A DNA stretch of 64,000 nucleotides, from NCBI RefSeq assembly GCF_023502325.1, contig NZ_JAMFLZ010000005.1, positions 182,795 to 246,794 on the forward strand. The letters are read 5' to 3'. Each line of letters opens with the position of its first letter. Position 1 is the stretch's first letter. A program made the position numbers and the translations under genes. Source of the stretch: Wocania_A spongiicola (GTDB lineage: Bacteria > Bacteroidota > Bacteroidia > Flavobacteriales > Flavobacteriaceae). This document shows positions 36,045 to 44,721 of the stretch, one piece after another. Under the pieces are notes generated by a model. The model was not told where the DNA came from. It saw nothing but the letters and a program-made list of their open reading frames with translations, and did not search any database.

Positions 36045-36651
36045 AACCATAATTTTCGATTTTGGTAATGTTTTTATTGATTTAGACCTAGAAGAAGCTT
36101 TACAGTACGCTCTTAAAACGTTTAAAATTGAATCTATTTCAGATGAAATGATAGCCTTTAATAGTTTATACGAACAAGGATTAGTCTCTACTGATGAATT
36201 TCTTGAATTTTATACTGAAAATTTCCCAAAATTATCAAAAGAAGAGCTCATTAAAGTTTGGAACTATATGCTTAAAGATTTTCCTGAACATAGATTAGCT
36301 TTTTTAAAAGAGCTTAAAGCATCTTCAAAATACAAACTCATTTTATTAAGCAACACAAACGAGCTTCATATAAATTGGATAAAACAGCATGTTTTGTTTT
36401 ACAATGATTTTAAAAATTGCTTTGATGCCTTTTATTTATCTCACGAAATTCATTTAGTAAAACCAAACAAAAATATTTTCGAATATGTTTTAAACGAAAA
36501 CAGATTAAAGGGAAATGAATGTTTGTTTATTGATGATAATAAAGACAATATAAGTACCGCTGAATCTTTAGCAATTAAAACTTGGCACATCAATCCGAAA
36601 ACAGAAGATGTAGCACATCTTTTTAATATTAAAAATCATTTGTTTGACTGA
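36037..36651 (+). CDS. HAD-family hydrolase
   Basis: A 204-residue haloacid dehalogenase-like phosphatase. Motif I is IIFDFGNVFIDLD (nucleophile Asp8; the second Asp is replaced by Gly, as in the YihX-type subgroup), motif II LILLSNTNELH, motif III Lys in LVKPNKNIFEYV and motif IV CLFIDDNKDNI. It probably dephosphorylates a small phosphorylated metabolite. It overlaps ribD by 8 bp, so a missing flavin-pathway phosphatase is possible but only by context. It overlaps the YigZ gene by 8 bp as well. Confidence 0.88.
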   Translation: MIKTIIFDFGNVFIDLDLEEALQYALKTFKIESISDEMIAFNSLYEQGLVSTDEFLEFYTENFPKLSKEELIKVWNYMLKDFPEHRLAFLKELKASSKYKLILLSNTNELHINWIKQHVLFYNDFKNCFDAFYLSHEIHLVKPNKNIFEYVLNENRLKGNECLFIDDNKDNISTAESLAIKTWHINPKTEDVAHLFNIKNHLFD

Positions 36652-37252
36652 AAGAGATACTTATAAAACTATTAGTAAATCAACTGAATCTATTTTATTT
36701 AAAGATAAAAACAGTAAGTTTTTTGGTTACGCCTTTCCTGTAACTACAGAAGATGATGTTAAATTTTACATAAAAAAACTAAAGAAAGAACATCACGCAG
36801 CAAGACACTGGTGCTACGCATACCAGATAGGAAAAGAAAAAACAATCTATCGTGCTAATGATGATGGCGAACCAAACAATTCAGCTGGTATGCCAATATA
36901 TGGTCAAATACAATCTTATAATGTTACTAATATATTAATTGTAGTAGTACGTTATTTTGGCGGTGTTAAATTAGGCGTTGGCGGTTTAATTAATGCTTAC
37001 AAAACAACTGCACAATTAACTTTGGACGCTTCCAATATTTTAAAAAAAACAATTAATGTAGATTACTTAATTACGTTTGATTATAAAAATATGAATACGG
37101 TAATGCGTATTATTAAAGAGAAAAGCTTAAATATTATTAATCAAAAATTAGAGATGGATTGTCAAATCACAATTTCGGTAAGAAAAAAAGAAGCCAATCA
37201 AATTTTTGAAATTTTTAATCATTTATTCGAAATCGACATCAAACCAATATAA
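36644..37252 (+). CDS. YigZ/IMPACT family protein
   Basis: A 202-residue protein with the IMPACT N-terminal domain: KFFGYAFPV, EHHAARHWCYAYQIG, ANDDGEPNNSAGMPI and VVRYFGGVKLGVGGLINAYK. The remaining ~70 residues match the DUF1949-type C-terminal domain of YigZ. The biochemical function is not known. The start is a TTG at 36644, overlapping the HAD gene by 8 bp; this is the fourth gene of the ribD operon. It converges with the thioesterase gene. Confidence 0.9.
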   Translation: MTERDTYKTISKSTESILFKDKNSKFFGYAFPVTTEDDVKFYIKKLKKEHHAARHWCYAYQIGKEKTIYRANDDGEPNNSAGMPIYGQIQSYNVTNILIVVVRYFGGVKLGVGGLINAYKTTAQLTLDASNILKKTINVDYLITFDYKNMNTVMRIIKEKSLNIINQKLEMDCQITISVRKKEANQIFEIFNHLFEIDIKPI

Positions 37253-37253
37253 A

Positions 37254-37652
37254 TTATAGTTTAATTGTCTCTAAAATATACTCTGGAGCTCTAACTGGTC
37301 TATTCGTTTTCATATCAATAAAAACTAAAGTAGTTTCAGCAGTTGTTAAAACATCTCCTTCCTCATTAGTAATTTCATACTCAAATTCAATCTTAGCTGT
37401 TGGTGCTTTTTTTAGTTGAGTTTTTACATTAATTACATCATCATAACATGCTGATTTTTTATAGTTTATATTCAAAGAAACTACCGGTAACATAATTCCG
37501 TTTTCTTCCATGGTCTTATACGAAATTCCTTGTTTACGTAACCACTCAATACGCCCCATTTCAAGATATAATGCATAATTGCCGTGATATACTACTCCCA
37601 TTTGGTCAGTTTCACCATATCTCACTCTTATTTGTATTTCGTCGAATTTCAT
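37254..37652 (-). CDS. Acyl-CoA thioesterase, 4-hydroxybenzoyl-CoA type
   Basis: A 132-residue hotdog-fold thioesterase of the YbgC type. The signature RVRYGETDQMGVVYHGNYALYLEMGRIEWLR (residues 9-39) includes the catalytic Asp of TDQMG. It probably hydrolyses short or medium acyl-CoA thioesters. It diverges from dnaA and converges with the YigZ gene. Confidence 0.9.
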   Translation of the reverse strand: MKFDEIQIRVRYGETDQMGVVYHGNYALYLEMGRIEWLRKQGISYKTMEENGIMLPVVSLNINYKKSACYDDVINVKTQLKKAPTAKIEFEYEITNEEGDVLTTAETTLVFIDMKTNRPVRAPEYILETIKL

Positions 37653-37780
37653 AGGGATTATTAAATATTTTTTTGTAGTTTCGGCTAGAGCTTAAACATG
37701 AGGAAAAATTTCTAAAAATTCAATAGTAAATCATTTTTTTTTTAAGAATTTTGTTCACATATTTGCCAAACCAAGAGGGG

Positions 37781-37804
37781 AAATGAAAATATCAATTTTC
37801 ATTT
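37781..37804. promoter_or_regulatory. Perfect inverted repeat in the dnaA leader
   Basis: AAATGAAAAT (37781-37790) and ATTTTCATTT (37795-37804) form a 10-bp perfect stem with a 4-nt loop (ATCA), 34 bp before the dnaA start. A -7-like CATATTTG (37758-37765) lies just upstream, so the hairpin would be in the 5' leader. No DnaA box (TTATCCACA-like) is visible in the 186-bp gap. Confidence 0.5.
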
Positions 37805-37838
37805 TAAAGACTAACTAACAAAACTACAAAAATTAACA

Positions 37839-39266
37839 ATGAGTATAACTGCGCAATCGGTATGGAATAATTGTCTCGAATTTATAAAGGATAACATCCA
37901 ACCGCAAGCATACAAAACTTGGTTCGAGCCAATAAAAGCAGTTAAACTTACTGATAATGCTTTAAGCATTCAAGTACCTAGTAAATTCTTTTACGAATGG
38001 CTTGAAGAGCACTATGTAAAAATCCTTAAAGTATCACTTACTAAAGAATTAGGAGAAAAAGCCAAGCTTGTTTACATTATTAAAATGGAAAACACTTATG
38101 GCAACAAGCAACCATTTACAGAAAAAATACCAAGCTCTAACAGAGGTTCCGTAAAAGCTCAAGATGTTGATATTCCCTTAAACAATAAAAGTCCAGAGTT
38201 GCGAAATCCGTTTGTTATTCCTGGAATTAGAAATGTAAAGATTGAATCTCAACTTAACCCAAATTATAGCTTTGAAAACTTTTTGGAAGGTGATTCTAAT
38301 CGCTTAGCTAGAAGTGCTGGATTAGCTGTTGCTGCTAAACCCGGTGGAACATCATTTAATCCATTACTAATTTTTGGAGGTGTTGGCTTAGGTAAAACCC
38401 ATTTAGCTCATGCTATAGGTGTTGACATTAAGGACAAATATCCAGAAAAAACAGTTTTATATATTTCTGCTGAAAAATTTACACAACAATATATAGACTC
38501 TGTAAAAAAGAATAATAGGAATGATTTTATTCATTTTTATCAAATAATTGATGTTTTAATCATTGATGATGTACAATTCCTTTCAGGAAAATCTGGAACT
38601 CAAGATGTTTTCTTCCATATATTTAATCATTTACATCAAAACGGAAAGCAGGTTATTTTAACAAGTGACAAAGCTCCAGTTGACATGCAAGATATTGAGC
38701 AACGCTTGTTATCTCGTTTTAAATGGGGGCTTTCTGCAGAGTTACAAAATCCAGATTTTGAAACTAGAGTTTCAATATTAAAAAACAAACTTTATAGAGA
38801 TGGTGTTGAAATGCCAGAAGATATTGTAGAGTATGTTGCTAAAAACATCAAAACAAATGTTAGAGAATTAGAAGGTGCTATTATATCGTTAATTGCACAA
38901 TCTTCATTCAATAAAAAAGAAATTACCATTGAGCTTGCTAAACAAATAGTTGAGAAATTTGTTAAAAACACAAAACGCGAAGTATCGATTGATTATATTC
39001 AAAAAATTGTGTCTGATTATTTCCAAATGGATGTTGACACACTACAATCAAAAACTAGAAAACGCCATATTGTACAAGCAAGACAACTAGCCATGTTTTT
39101 TGCTAAAAAGTTTACTAAAGCATCCTTAGCTAGTATTGGCTCACAAATAGGTAAACGCGATCATGCTACAGTATTACATGCTTGTAAAACAGTAGACAAT
39201 TTATCTTCAACTGATAAACAATTCAGAAAATATGTTGAAGATATCACTAAAAAACTTTCGGTTTAA
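37839..39266 (+). CDS. dnaA: Chromosomal replication initiator DnaA
   Basis: A 475-residue AAA+ initiator. Domain I (1-90: WNNCLEFIKDNIQPQAYKTWF), a linker, the AAA+ core with Walker A FGGVGLGKTHLAHAIG, Walker B VLIIDDVQFLSGK and arginine-finger region, then the domain IV DNA-binding helix-turn-helix with the DnaA signature IGSQIGKRDHATVLHACK. It binds oriC and opens the duplex. It is followed by the tyrosine phosphatase and a methylase on the same strand. Confidence 0.97.
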   Translation: MSITAQSVWNNCLEFIKDNIQPQAYKTWFEPIKAVKLTDNALSIQVPSKFFYEWLEEHYVKILKVSLTKELGEKAKLVYIIKMENTYGNKQPFTEKIPSSNRGSVKAQDVDIPLNNKSPELRNPFVIPGIRNVKIESQLNPNYSFENFLEGDSNRLARSAGLAVAAKPGGTSFNPLLIFGGVGLGKTHLAHAIGVDIKDKYPEKTVLYISAEKFTQQYIDSVKKNNRNDFIHFYQIIDVLIIDDVQFLSGKSGTQDVFFHIFNHLHQNGKQVILTSDKAPVDMQDIEQRLLSRFKWGLSAELQNPDFETRVSILKNKLYRDGVEMPEDIVEYVAKNIKTNVRELEGAIISLIAQSSFNKKEITIELAKQIVEKFVKNTKREVSIDYIQKIVSDYFQMDVDTLQSKTRKRHIVQARQLAMFFAKKFTKASLASIGSQIGKRDHATVLHACKTVDNLSSTDKQFRKYVEDITKKLSV

Positions 39267-39315
39267 ATTTAAAACAAACTCCTAATTATTATTTTAGGGC
39301 TCACAAAAAACTATT

Positions 39316-39768
39316 ATGACTAAAATTCTCATGGTCTGTTTGGGTAATATATGTCGTTCACCATTAGCCGAAGGTATTATGCGTTCTAAATTAACAAGTG
39401 ATGATGTTATAGTAGATTCTGCAGGAACAGCAAACTACCATATTGGAAACTCTCCCGATAAACGATCAGTTAGTGTAGCAAAAAAATATGGTATAAATAT
39501 TTCTCATTTAAAAGGACGTCAATTTAATATATCAGATTTTGATGCATTTGACATGATCTATGCTATGGACGAATCTAATTTTAAGAACGTGATTGCTTTA
39601 GCTAGAAATGACGAAGATATTACTAAAGTAAAACTTATTTTAAATGAAGTTTACCCAAATCAAAACTACAATGTACCAGACCCATATTACGGTGGTGATG
39701 AAGGTTTTGAAGATGTTTACAAAATGCTTGACGAAGCTTGCAACATCATTTCAGAAAAATTACATTAA
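39316..39768 (+). CDS. Low-molecular-weight protein-tyrosine phosphatase
   Basis: A 150-residue phosphatase with the P-loop VCLGNICRSPLAEGIM (Cys8, Arg14) and the general-acid Asp in VPDPYYGGDEGF (about 122). It probably removes phosphate from tyrosine kinases of polysaccharide export or from small substrates. It sits 49 bp after dnaA, a location shared by many Bacteroidota. Confidence 0.93.
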   Translation: MTKILMVCLGNICRSPLAEGIMRSKLTSDDVIVDSAGTANYHIGNSPDKRSVSVAKKYGINISHLKGRQFNISDFDAFDMIYAMDESNFKNVIALARNDEDITKVKLILNEVYPNQNYNVPDPYYGGDEGFEDVYKMLDEACNIISEKLH

Positions 39769-39826
39769 AATAAATTAAATATTATATTTTAGTATTTTAC
39801 ATATTTAAATACTTTAGAAAACCTAT

Positions 39827-40543
39827 ATGAGTCCTGCTTTTGGAAAATTATATCTTATACCAACAACATTAGGAAACAATGCACCTCTTGAAGTTTTACC
39901 AATGTCTGTAAAGAAAGTAATTGAACAAATAAATACTTACATTGTTGAAAATGAAAAAACAGCACGGCGTTTTATAAAAAAGATTAGCTCAGGAAAATCG
40001 CAAGCTGCTTTGGAGATGTTTCATTTAAATAAATTTACTGACGCAAGTGAATTACCTGAGTTTTTAGAGCCCTGTTTAAAAGGTATAAACGTTGGGTTAT
40101 TATCAGAAGCTGGTTGCCCTGGTATTGCAGATCCTGGTGCAGATGTTGTAAAATTAGCGCATCAAAAAAATATAAAAGTAATACCTCTCGTAGGCCCTTC
40201 TTCTATTTTAATGGCATTAATGAGTTCTGGTATGAATGGACAAAACTTTGCTTTTAGTGGGTATTTGCCAATTGATAAAGGAGAAAGAAAAAAAGAAATA
40301 AAACGTTTAGAACGCTTATCATTTGAAAATAATCAATCACAAATTTTTATTGAAACACCATACCGAAATAATAAAATGATTGAAGATTTAAGCAATATCT
40401 TAGAAAACAATACTGATGTTTGTGTTGCTTGCGATATTACTTTAGCTACAGAGTTTATAAAAACTCAAACTGCAAATGAATGGAAAAAAAATATGGTAGA
40501 CTTTCATAAAAGACCTACCATATTTATTATTCATAAAAGCTAA
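39827..40543 (+). CDS. SAM-dependent methyltransferase of the RsmI/tetrapyrrole methylase fold
   Basis: A 238-residue protein with the tetrapyrrole methylase fold: GKLYLIPTTLGNNAPLEVLP, LLSEAGCPGIADPGADVVKLAHQ and VIPLVGPSSILMALMSSG, the RsmI-type signatures. It is shorter than classical RsmI (about 280 residues) and its first motif reads IPTTLGN instead of VATPIGN, so it is probably the second Bacteroidota paralogue and not true RsmI. The substrate is unknown. It lies 58 bp after the phosphatase gene. Confidence 0.82.
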   Translation: MSPAFGKLYLIPTTLGNNAPLEVLPMSVKKVIEQINTYIVENEKTARRFIKKISSGKSQAALEMFHLNKFTDASELPEFLEPCLKGINVGLLSEAGCPGIADPGADVVKLAHQKNIKVIPLVGPSSILMALMSSGMNGQNFAFSGYLPIDKGERKKEIKRLERLSFENNQSQIFIETPYRNNKMIEDLSNILENNTDVCVACDITLATEFIKTQTANEWKKNMVDFHKRPTIFIIHKS

Positions 40544-40549
40544 ATTTGA

Positions 40550-41209
40550 CTATATAGCTTTGGCTTCTCTATTTGGTTTCACAAAAGATGTATCATATCC
40601 CGAAAAACGTTTCATATAATACTGTATTGTAGTTCCGTAACCATCTGTGAAATTATCTAAACCGTAGCTTCTTAAATATTTTTTAACACTACCCGGTCCT
40701 GCTAAATGTGCCGCAGCTAAAATACCTGATTCTGTTACAACAGTACCGTTAATACGTTTACCAACAAAGTTTTTAATATCTCGTCGTAAAATCCATTTGT
40801 TACGTGCCGAATTTGCAATAAAAGCTTTCTCTTGAAGTACTGGGTTTTTCAAAAAATTAGCAGGGTTATTAATACCAATCATTTTTAATGTTGATGCACC
40901 AAATTGATATTTACCTAAATACCCGAAAGTGTTTACAGAAAAATAATCTCCTCCCGATTCTTTAAAAGCTAAAGCTTCTTTAAATCCTACAAATGATTTT
41001 CCTAGGTAAGGAGAAAATGACTTATTAACATCGCTAGAAGCTAAAACATCGTCATTAATATTAGTATCTAAACTTACAGTGTAGTTTAAAACCAAACCTT
41101 TAGTTGAATACTTACCTAAATTTATCGTTTCATCAGATGAAAACGAACTATACAATAGAATACATATTGTAAGCGTCAGGGTTAAGTAACTTGCAATACT
41201 TTTTCTCAT
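40550..41209 (-). CDS. Lysozyme-like (transglycosylase-type) exported protein
   Basis: A 219-residue protein with a signal peptide or membrane anchor (YLTLTLTICILLYSSFSS). The mature part shows a lysozyme-like segment, GFKEALAFKESGGDYFSVNTFGYLGKYQFGASTLKMIG (about 75-110), with a candidate catalytic Glu in KESGG, and ESGILAAAHLAGPGSVKKYL. It probably cleaves or binds peptidoglycan. There is no LysM domain in this protein, although relatives are often annotated as LysM proteins. It has its own strong promoter (41269-41298). Confidence 0.75.
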   Translation of the reverse strand: MRKSIASYLTLTLTICILLYSSFSSDETINLGKYSTKGLVLNYTVSLDTNINDDVLASSDVNKSFSPYLGKSFVGFKEALAFKESGGDYFSVNTFGYLGKYQFGASTLKMIGINNPANFLKNPVLQEKAFIANSARNKWILRRDIKNFVGKRINGTVVTESGILAAAHLAGPGSVKKYLRSYGLDNFTDGYGTTIQYYMKRFSGYDTSFVKPNREAKAI

Positions 41210-41268
41210 AATTTTTAAATTTCTTCAGTGCAAAATTTCATTTAAATACACTTGAAAATTTGAGCGTG

Positions 41269-41298
41269 CAAAATTAGGCTTTTTTTTAATTATATCAA
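41269..41298 (-). promoter_or_regulatory. Promoter of the lysozyme-like gene
   Basis: On the minus strand TTG (41298-41296), a spacer of 19 bp, then TAATTTTG (41276-41269): both elements match the Bacteroidota promoter consensus at the correct spacing. Transcription should start near 41263, giving a leader of about 54 nt. Confidence 0.75.
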
Positions 41299-41321
41299 AA
41301 TTAATCGTTTATGTGCAATTT

Positions 41322-42233
41322 TTAGTAGTATAATAGATGAAATACACAGCCATTTTTATTGAATTCTATAGCTGGAAAAGGCACCTTTAAAACATTAAAA
41401 ATATTAAAAACGGATTTCAAAAAACGTGAATTTGTCCTAATTTTATTCAAATTTACATCAAAACTTAAATAAAACTGACGTTGCCTATTAATATTTGTTA
41501 ACATAGTATTGTCAACATCTTTAATGCCCGTTAACATCCCGTCAGCGCTATAACCTACGGCTACATTAAGCCATTTAGGGATTTTACTTTTTTTAAAAAA
41601 AGCATGTAAATTAGCACTTAACCAATAGGTTTGCCCATTATAATCTTTCAAAATTTGCTCTAAAAACCCATTTCCTAATTTGTCTGGGTTCTGCATAGCA
41701 TATTTTGTTTGATGAAAAGAAAATTTCAAATTGATACGTTGCTCGTTCCAAAGTAATTCTTGACCAATATACAAACCTGTTCCGGCAGCGTTTGAAGCGA
41801 TATCCCCCCAAGAGAAGCCCCATTCTTCTGAAAAACCGTCCAAAATTTCGACAGCTGTAAGGAAACCAAACCCCAAAGTTGAGCCGTAAATTAATTGGTC
41901 TTTTTTGCTTACTCCACTCCAATTTAAAACCTCTGCTCCAAACTTACCAACTTGATACGAAGTAAATACATGCCCCATCTTATCCATTTGAAGCCATTCT
42001 TTATTATCATTAATTGTATGGAATTTTGAACGTTCAAAATCTGAATACCATAATTGATTTAACCCAATTAATGTTATACCAGCTAAAGAAGCTTCAGTAA
42101 TAACAACAGAGTTTCTTCTAGACTTATTTAATGTATCACTTGGTGTTAGAAAAAAATCAAGCTTAGTTTGAGAAAAGGAAAATGATGATATTAAAACAAG
42201 TATTGATAAATATTTAAGCTTATTAAACACCAC
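41322..42233 (-). CDS. DUF2279 family protein
   Basis: A 303-residue exported protein (signal peptide LSILVLISSFSFSQ). The DUF2279 segment is QMDKMGHVFTSYQVGKFGAEVL...GFGFLTAVEILDGFSEEWGFSWGDIASNAAGTGLYIGQELLW (about 83-165), with repeated hydrophobic turns that could insert in the outer membrane. The C-terminus is aromatic-rich. Function unknown. It overlaps mltG by 1 bp and is the last gene of the dapF operon. Confidence 0.8.
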   Translation of the reverse strand: MVFNKLKYLSILVLISSFSFSQTKLDFFLTPSDTLNKSRRNSVVITEASLAGITLIGLNQLWYSDFERSKFHTINDNKEWLQMDKMGHVFTSYQVGKFGAEVLNWSGVSKKDQLIYGSTLGFGFLTAVEILDGFSEEWGFSWGDIASNAAGTGLYIGQELLWNEQRINLKFSFHQTKYAMQNPDKLGNGFLEQILKDYNGQTYWLSANLHAFFKKSKIPKWLNVAVGYSADGMLTGIKDVDNTMLTNINRQRQFYLSFDVNLNKIRTNSRFLKSVFNIFNVLKVPFPAIEFNKNGCVFHLLYY

Positions 42234-43276
42234 TACCTTCTTATACCTTTGTTATTTATCCAGCGTATGTATTCTTGCTTATTTCTGTTATGCTGAGATA
42301 AGGTTTTTGCAAATTTATGATAGCCAAAATTTTCAACATTAACTACAAAGTAGTAGTAGCTATGTTTTTCATAATTTAAAACAGCATCGATTGACGATAC
42401 ATCGGGCATTGCTATTAAACCCGGTGGTAAACCAGCATACTTATATGTATTATATGGAGAATCAATTTCTAAATCTTTATATAATACCCGTTTAATAGTT
42501 TGGGAAAAATCGCCAGTTTTTTTCTTTAAAGCATAAATAACAGTTGGGTCTGCTTGTAATGGCATTCTTTTTTTAAGTCTATTTACATAAACACCTGCAA
42601 CACGAGGTCTTTCATCTACTTTTGCCGTTTCTTTTTGAACTATAGATGCTAGGGCAATAACTTCGCTATCCGATAAACCAATTGCCTTTGCTTTTTCAAG
42701 CCTCGCGTCACTCCAGAAGCGATTATACTCTTTTAACATACGGTTTGTGAATTTTTCTGCAGAAGTATTCCAGAAAAACTCATAACTATTAGGGATATAC
42801 ATACCTAAGGCTGTTTCCTCTTTAAAACTATTTTCAGACAAAAAAACCTTGTCTTCCATAGCTTTTATAAGCGATATACTATCTGCTTCAATTTGAGAAG
42901 CAATACGACCTGCTAATTTTGCAATGGTTTCTTGATTGTTAAATGATACTTTAACAGGTATGTTATTACTTCTAATTGAATTAATAATATCGTTATTACT
43001 CATTCCTTTATTAATTACGTAACGCCCTCCTTTTATGTTATTAACATATTTTTTTTGCTCAGCTAAAGCATCAAACTTATCGATATCTAATAAAAGAGGT
43101 TCTAATTGTTTACGCACATCATTGTAAGTATCTGTTGATTTAATATAAATATAAGCTGAATCATTATTAAACTTAGTGTTTGGACTAAACATGGTATCAT
43201 AAACATAATATGCAAAATAAGCTGCAACAGCTAACCCAATAAACACAATAGCAAGAAGTATTTTTTTTATATACAT
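42233..43276 (-). CDS. mltG: Endolytic transglycosylase MltG
   Basis: A 347-residue protein with one N-terminal membrane helix (ILLAIVFIGLAVAAYFAYYV) and a YceG/MltG domain. The catalytic region is ALASIVQKETAKVDERPRVAGVYVNRLKKRMPLQADPTVIYAL with the active Glu in QKET, followed by SPYNTYKYAGLPPGLIAMP. It cuts nascent glycan strands in the periplasm. It starts 1 bp after the GNAT gene and is co-transcribed with dapF, linking precursor supply with wall processing. Confidence 0.95.
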   Translation of the reverse strand: MYIKKILLAIVFIGLAVAAYFAYYVYDTMFSPNTKFNNDSAYIYIKSTDTYNDVRKQLEPLLLDIDKFDALAEQKKYVNNIKGGRYVINKGMSNNDIINSIRSNNIPVKVSFNNQETIAKLAGRIASQIEADSISLIKAMEDKVFLSENSFKEETALGMYIPNSYEFFWNTSAEKFTNRMLKEYNRFWSDARLEKAKAIGLSDSEVIALASIVQKETAKVDERPRVAGVYVNRLKKRMPLQADPTVIYALKKKTGDFSQTIKRVLYKDLEIDSPYNTYKYAGLPPGLIAMPDVSSIDAVLNYEKHSYYYFVVNVENFGYHKFAKTLSQHNRNKQEYIRWINNKGIRR

Positions 43277-43277
43277 T

Positions 43278-43802
43278 TTAGTTATTTATAAGCTGGAATA
43301 AATATTCATTTTTATAAGAACTATTTACATAGTTCCAATCTTTTTTCAATCCTATTTCTTTAAACCCTTGATTAGAAAACAATTTTATACTCGCTTCGTT
43401 TTCTTCAGAAATATTACAATATAATTGATGTAAGTTTAAATGTGTAAAGCAATAATTTATAAGTAACTGTAATGCCTCACTTCCATTTCCCTTATTTCTT
43501 TCTGCAGCATCTTTAATTAAAATACCAATACCAGCTCTACTGTTTTTAAAATCGAAATCGAAAATATCAATCATTCCCAAAGGTTCTTCACTATAACTAG
43601 AAATGACTAGTCTTAATTGTTTTACTTCAAAAATATCTTTTTGAGAATGCTCTAAATACTGCTTTATTAAAAACTTTGAATACGGCGTTTGTGTATTGCT
43701 AATTTCCCATATAGATTCGTCGTTTTCAATTATATGAATAAACTCTAAATCTTCAGGTTCCAAAGCACGCAAGTATATATTTTTGCCTCTTAAGGTTATC
43801 AT
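43278..43802 (-). CDS. GNAT-family N-acetyltransferase (RimJ/RimL type)
   Basis: A 174-residue GNAT resembling RimJ/RimL-type acetyltransferases: LRGKNIYLRALEPEDLEFIHIIEND, then IGILIKDAAERNKGNGSEALQLLINYCF for acetyl-CoA binding and ASIKLFSNQGFKEIG at the C-terminus. The substrate is unknown. It overlaps dapF by 4 bp and sits between dapF and mltG. Confidence 0.87.
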   Translation of the reverse strand: MITLRGKNIYLRALEPEDLEFIHIIENDESIWEISNTQTPYSKFLIKQYLEHSQKDIFEVKQLRLVISSYSEEPLGMIDIFDFDFKNSRAGIGILIKDAAERNKGNGSEALQLLINYCFTHLNLHQLYCNISEENEASIKLFSNQGFKEIGLKKDWNYVNSSYKNEYLFQLINN

Positions 43803-44569
43803 ATGCTACCTTGATATACTATTTTTGCTGGTCCAATTAACCAAACATTATTAAATGTACCATTTTGGGACTGAAAAGCTACTTGTAAATCTCCTCCTTG
43901 AGTTTTTAAAGTAATTAAGTTTTTTTCTGTTTCTCCTATATAATGCATTGCTAACGCTACTGCAGTAACACCAGTGCCGCAAGATAAGGTTTCATCTTCT
44001 ACCCCTCTTTCGTAAGTTCTTACTTTAAATTCAGTATCTGAAAGTTTTTTTACAAAATTCACATTACTTCCAACAGCATTATAAGGTGCTCCATATCGTA
44101 TTTTGGCGCCCAAAGTTTTTATGTCAAAATCTGTAATTTGCTCCTCAAATTGTATATGGTGTGGAGAACCTGTGTCTAAAAAAACATGATTATCATGTTT
44201 TTCAACAGTATTTACATCTGCCATCTGTAGCTTTACAACACCTTCTTTAATAGAAGCATAATGCTTACCATCAATAGCTAAAAAATCGGCATCATCCTTT
44301 ATAATTCCCAATTGTTTAGCAAAAGCAACAGCACACCTTCCTCCGTTACCGCAAAAGCTCTGACTACCATCAGCATTGTAATACACCATTTCAAAATCTA
44401 GTGTATCGTGGTTTTCTATTAAGATAAGCCCGTCTGCTCCTACCCCAAAACGTCTATCACATAAAAAAGAGATGTGCTCGATATCTTTTTTGTCAAATGT
44501 TTGTTGACGATTATCAATCATCACAAAATCATTTCCAGTTCCTTGATATTTATAAAATGTTTGTTGCAT
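43799..44569 (-). CDS. dapF: Diaminopimelate epimerase
   Basis: A 256-residue epimerase that makes meso-diaminopimelate. Both catalytic cysteines are present: the first in SFCGNGGRCAV (about residue 72) and the second in ETLSCGTGVTAVA (about 195). The N-terminal KYQGTGNDFVMID is typical. It leads the dapF-GNAT-mltG-DUF2279 operon, with a -7 box at 44581-44588. Confidence 0.96.
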   Translation of the reverse strand: MQQTFYKYQGTGNDFVMIDNRQQTFDKKDIEHISFLCDRRFGVGADGLILIENHDTLDFEMVYYNADGSQSFCGNGGRCAVAFAKQLGIIKDDADFLAIDGKHYASIKEGVVKLQMADVNTVEKHDNHVFLDTGSPHHIQFEEQITDFDIKTLGAKIRYGAPYNAVGSNVNFVKKLSDTEFKVRTYERGVEDETLSCGTGVTAVALAMHYIGETEKNLITLKTQGGDLQVAFQSQNGTFNNVWLIGPAKIVYQGSI

Positions 44570-44580
44570 AATTCAAAAGA

Positions 44581-44588
44581 CAAATATA
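44581..44588 (-). promoter_or_regulatory. -7 box of the dapF operon
   Basis: The minus strand reads TATATTTG, 11 bp before the dapF start codon, a full TAnnTTTG match. It lies within the 152-bp divergent region shared with htrA. Confidence 0.55.
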
Positions 44589-44613
44589 TAAATATTAAAT
44601 CGGTTTTTTGATT

Positions 44614-44652
44614 GTTAAACAGCCGTTAAAGTAGACGTTAAAAATCGTTAAA
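44614..44652 (+). promoter_or_regulatory. Array of four phased GTTAAA direct repeats upstream of htrA
   Basis: GTTAAA occurs at 44614, 44625, 44637 and 44647, at steps of 11, 12 and 10 bp, that is about one helical turn. The array ends 5 bp before the predicted -33 element of htrA. Direct repeats with this step are the usual target of OmpR-type regulators, and the form resembles the E. coli CpxR box (GTAAA-N5-GTAAA) that controls degP. Confidence 0.6.
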
Positions 44653-44657
44653 ATTGA

Positions 44658-44686
44658 TTTGCAAGTTCAATAAATTTTTAATTTTA
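44658..44686 (+). promoter_or_regulatory. Promoter of htrA
   Basis: TTTG (44658-44661), a spacer of 17 bp and TAATTTTA (44679-44686), one mismatch from TAnnTTTG. Predicted start near 44693, leader about 29 nt. It is preceded by the GTTAAA array. Confidence 0.5.
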
Positions 44687-44721
44687 GTCGTTAATAAATA
44701 AAACTTAAATACTGAAAAAAA

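Noticed and set aside
37653..37838. Replication origin (oriC) next to dnaA
   Set aside because: No TTATCCACA-like boxes were seen; the AT-rich gap and gene orientation alone are not enough.
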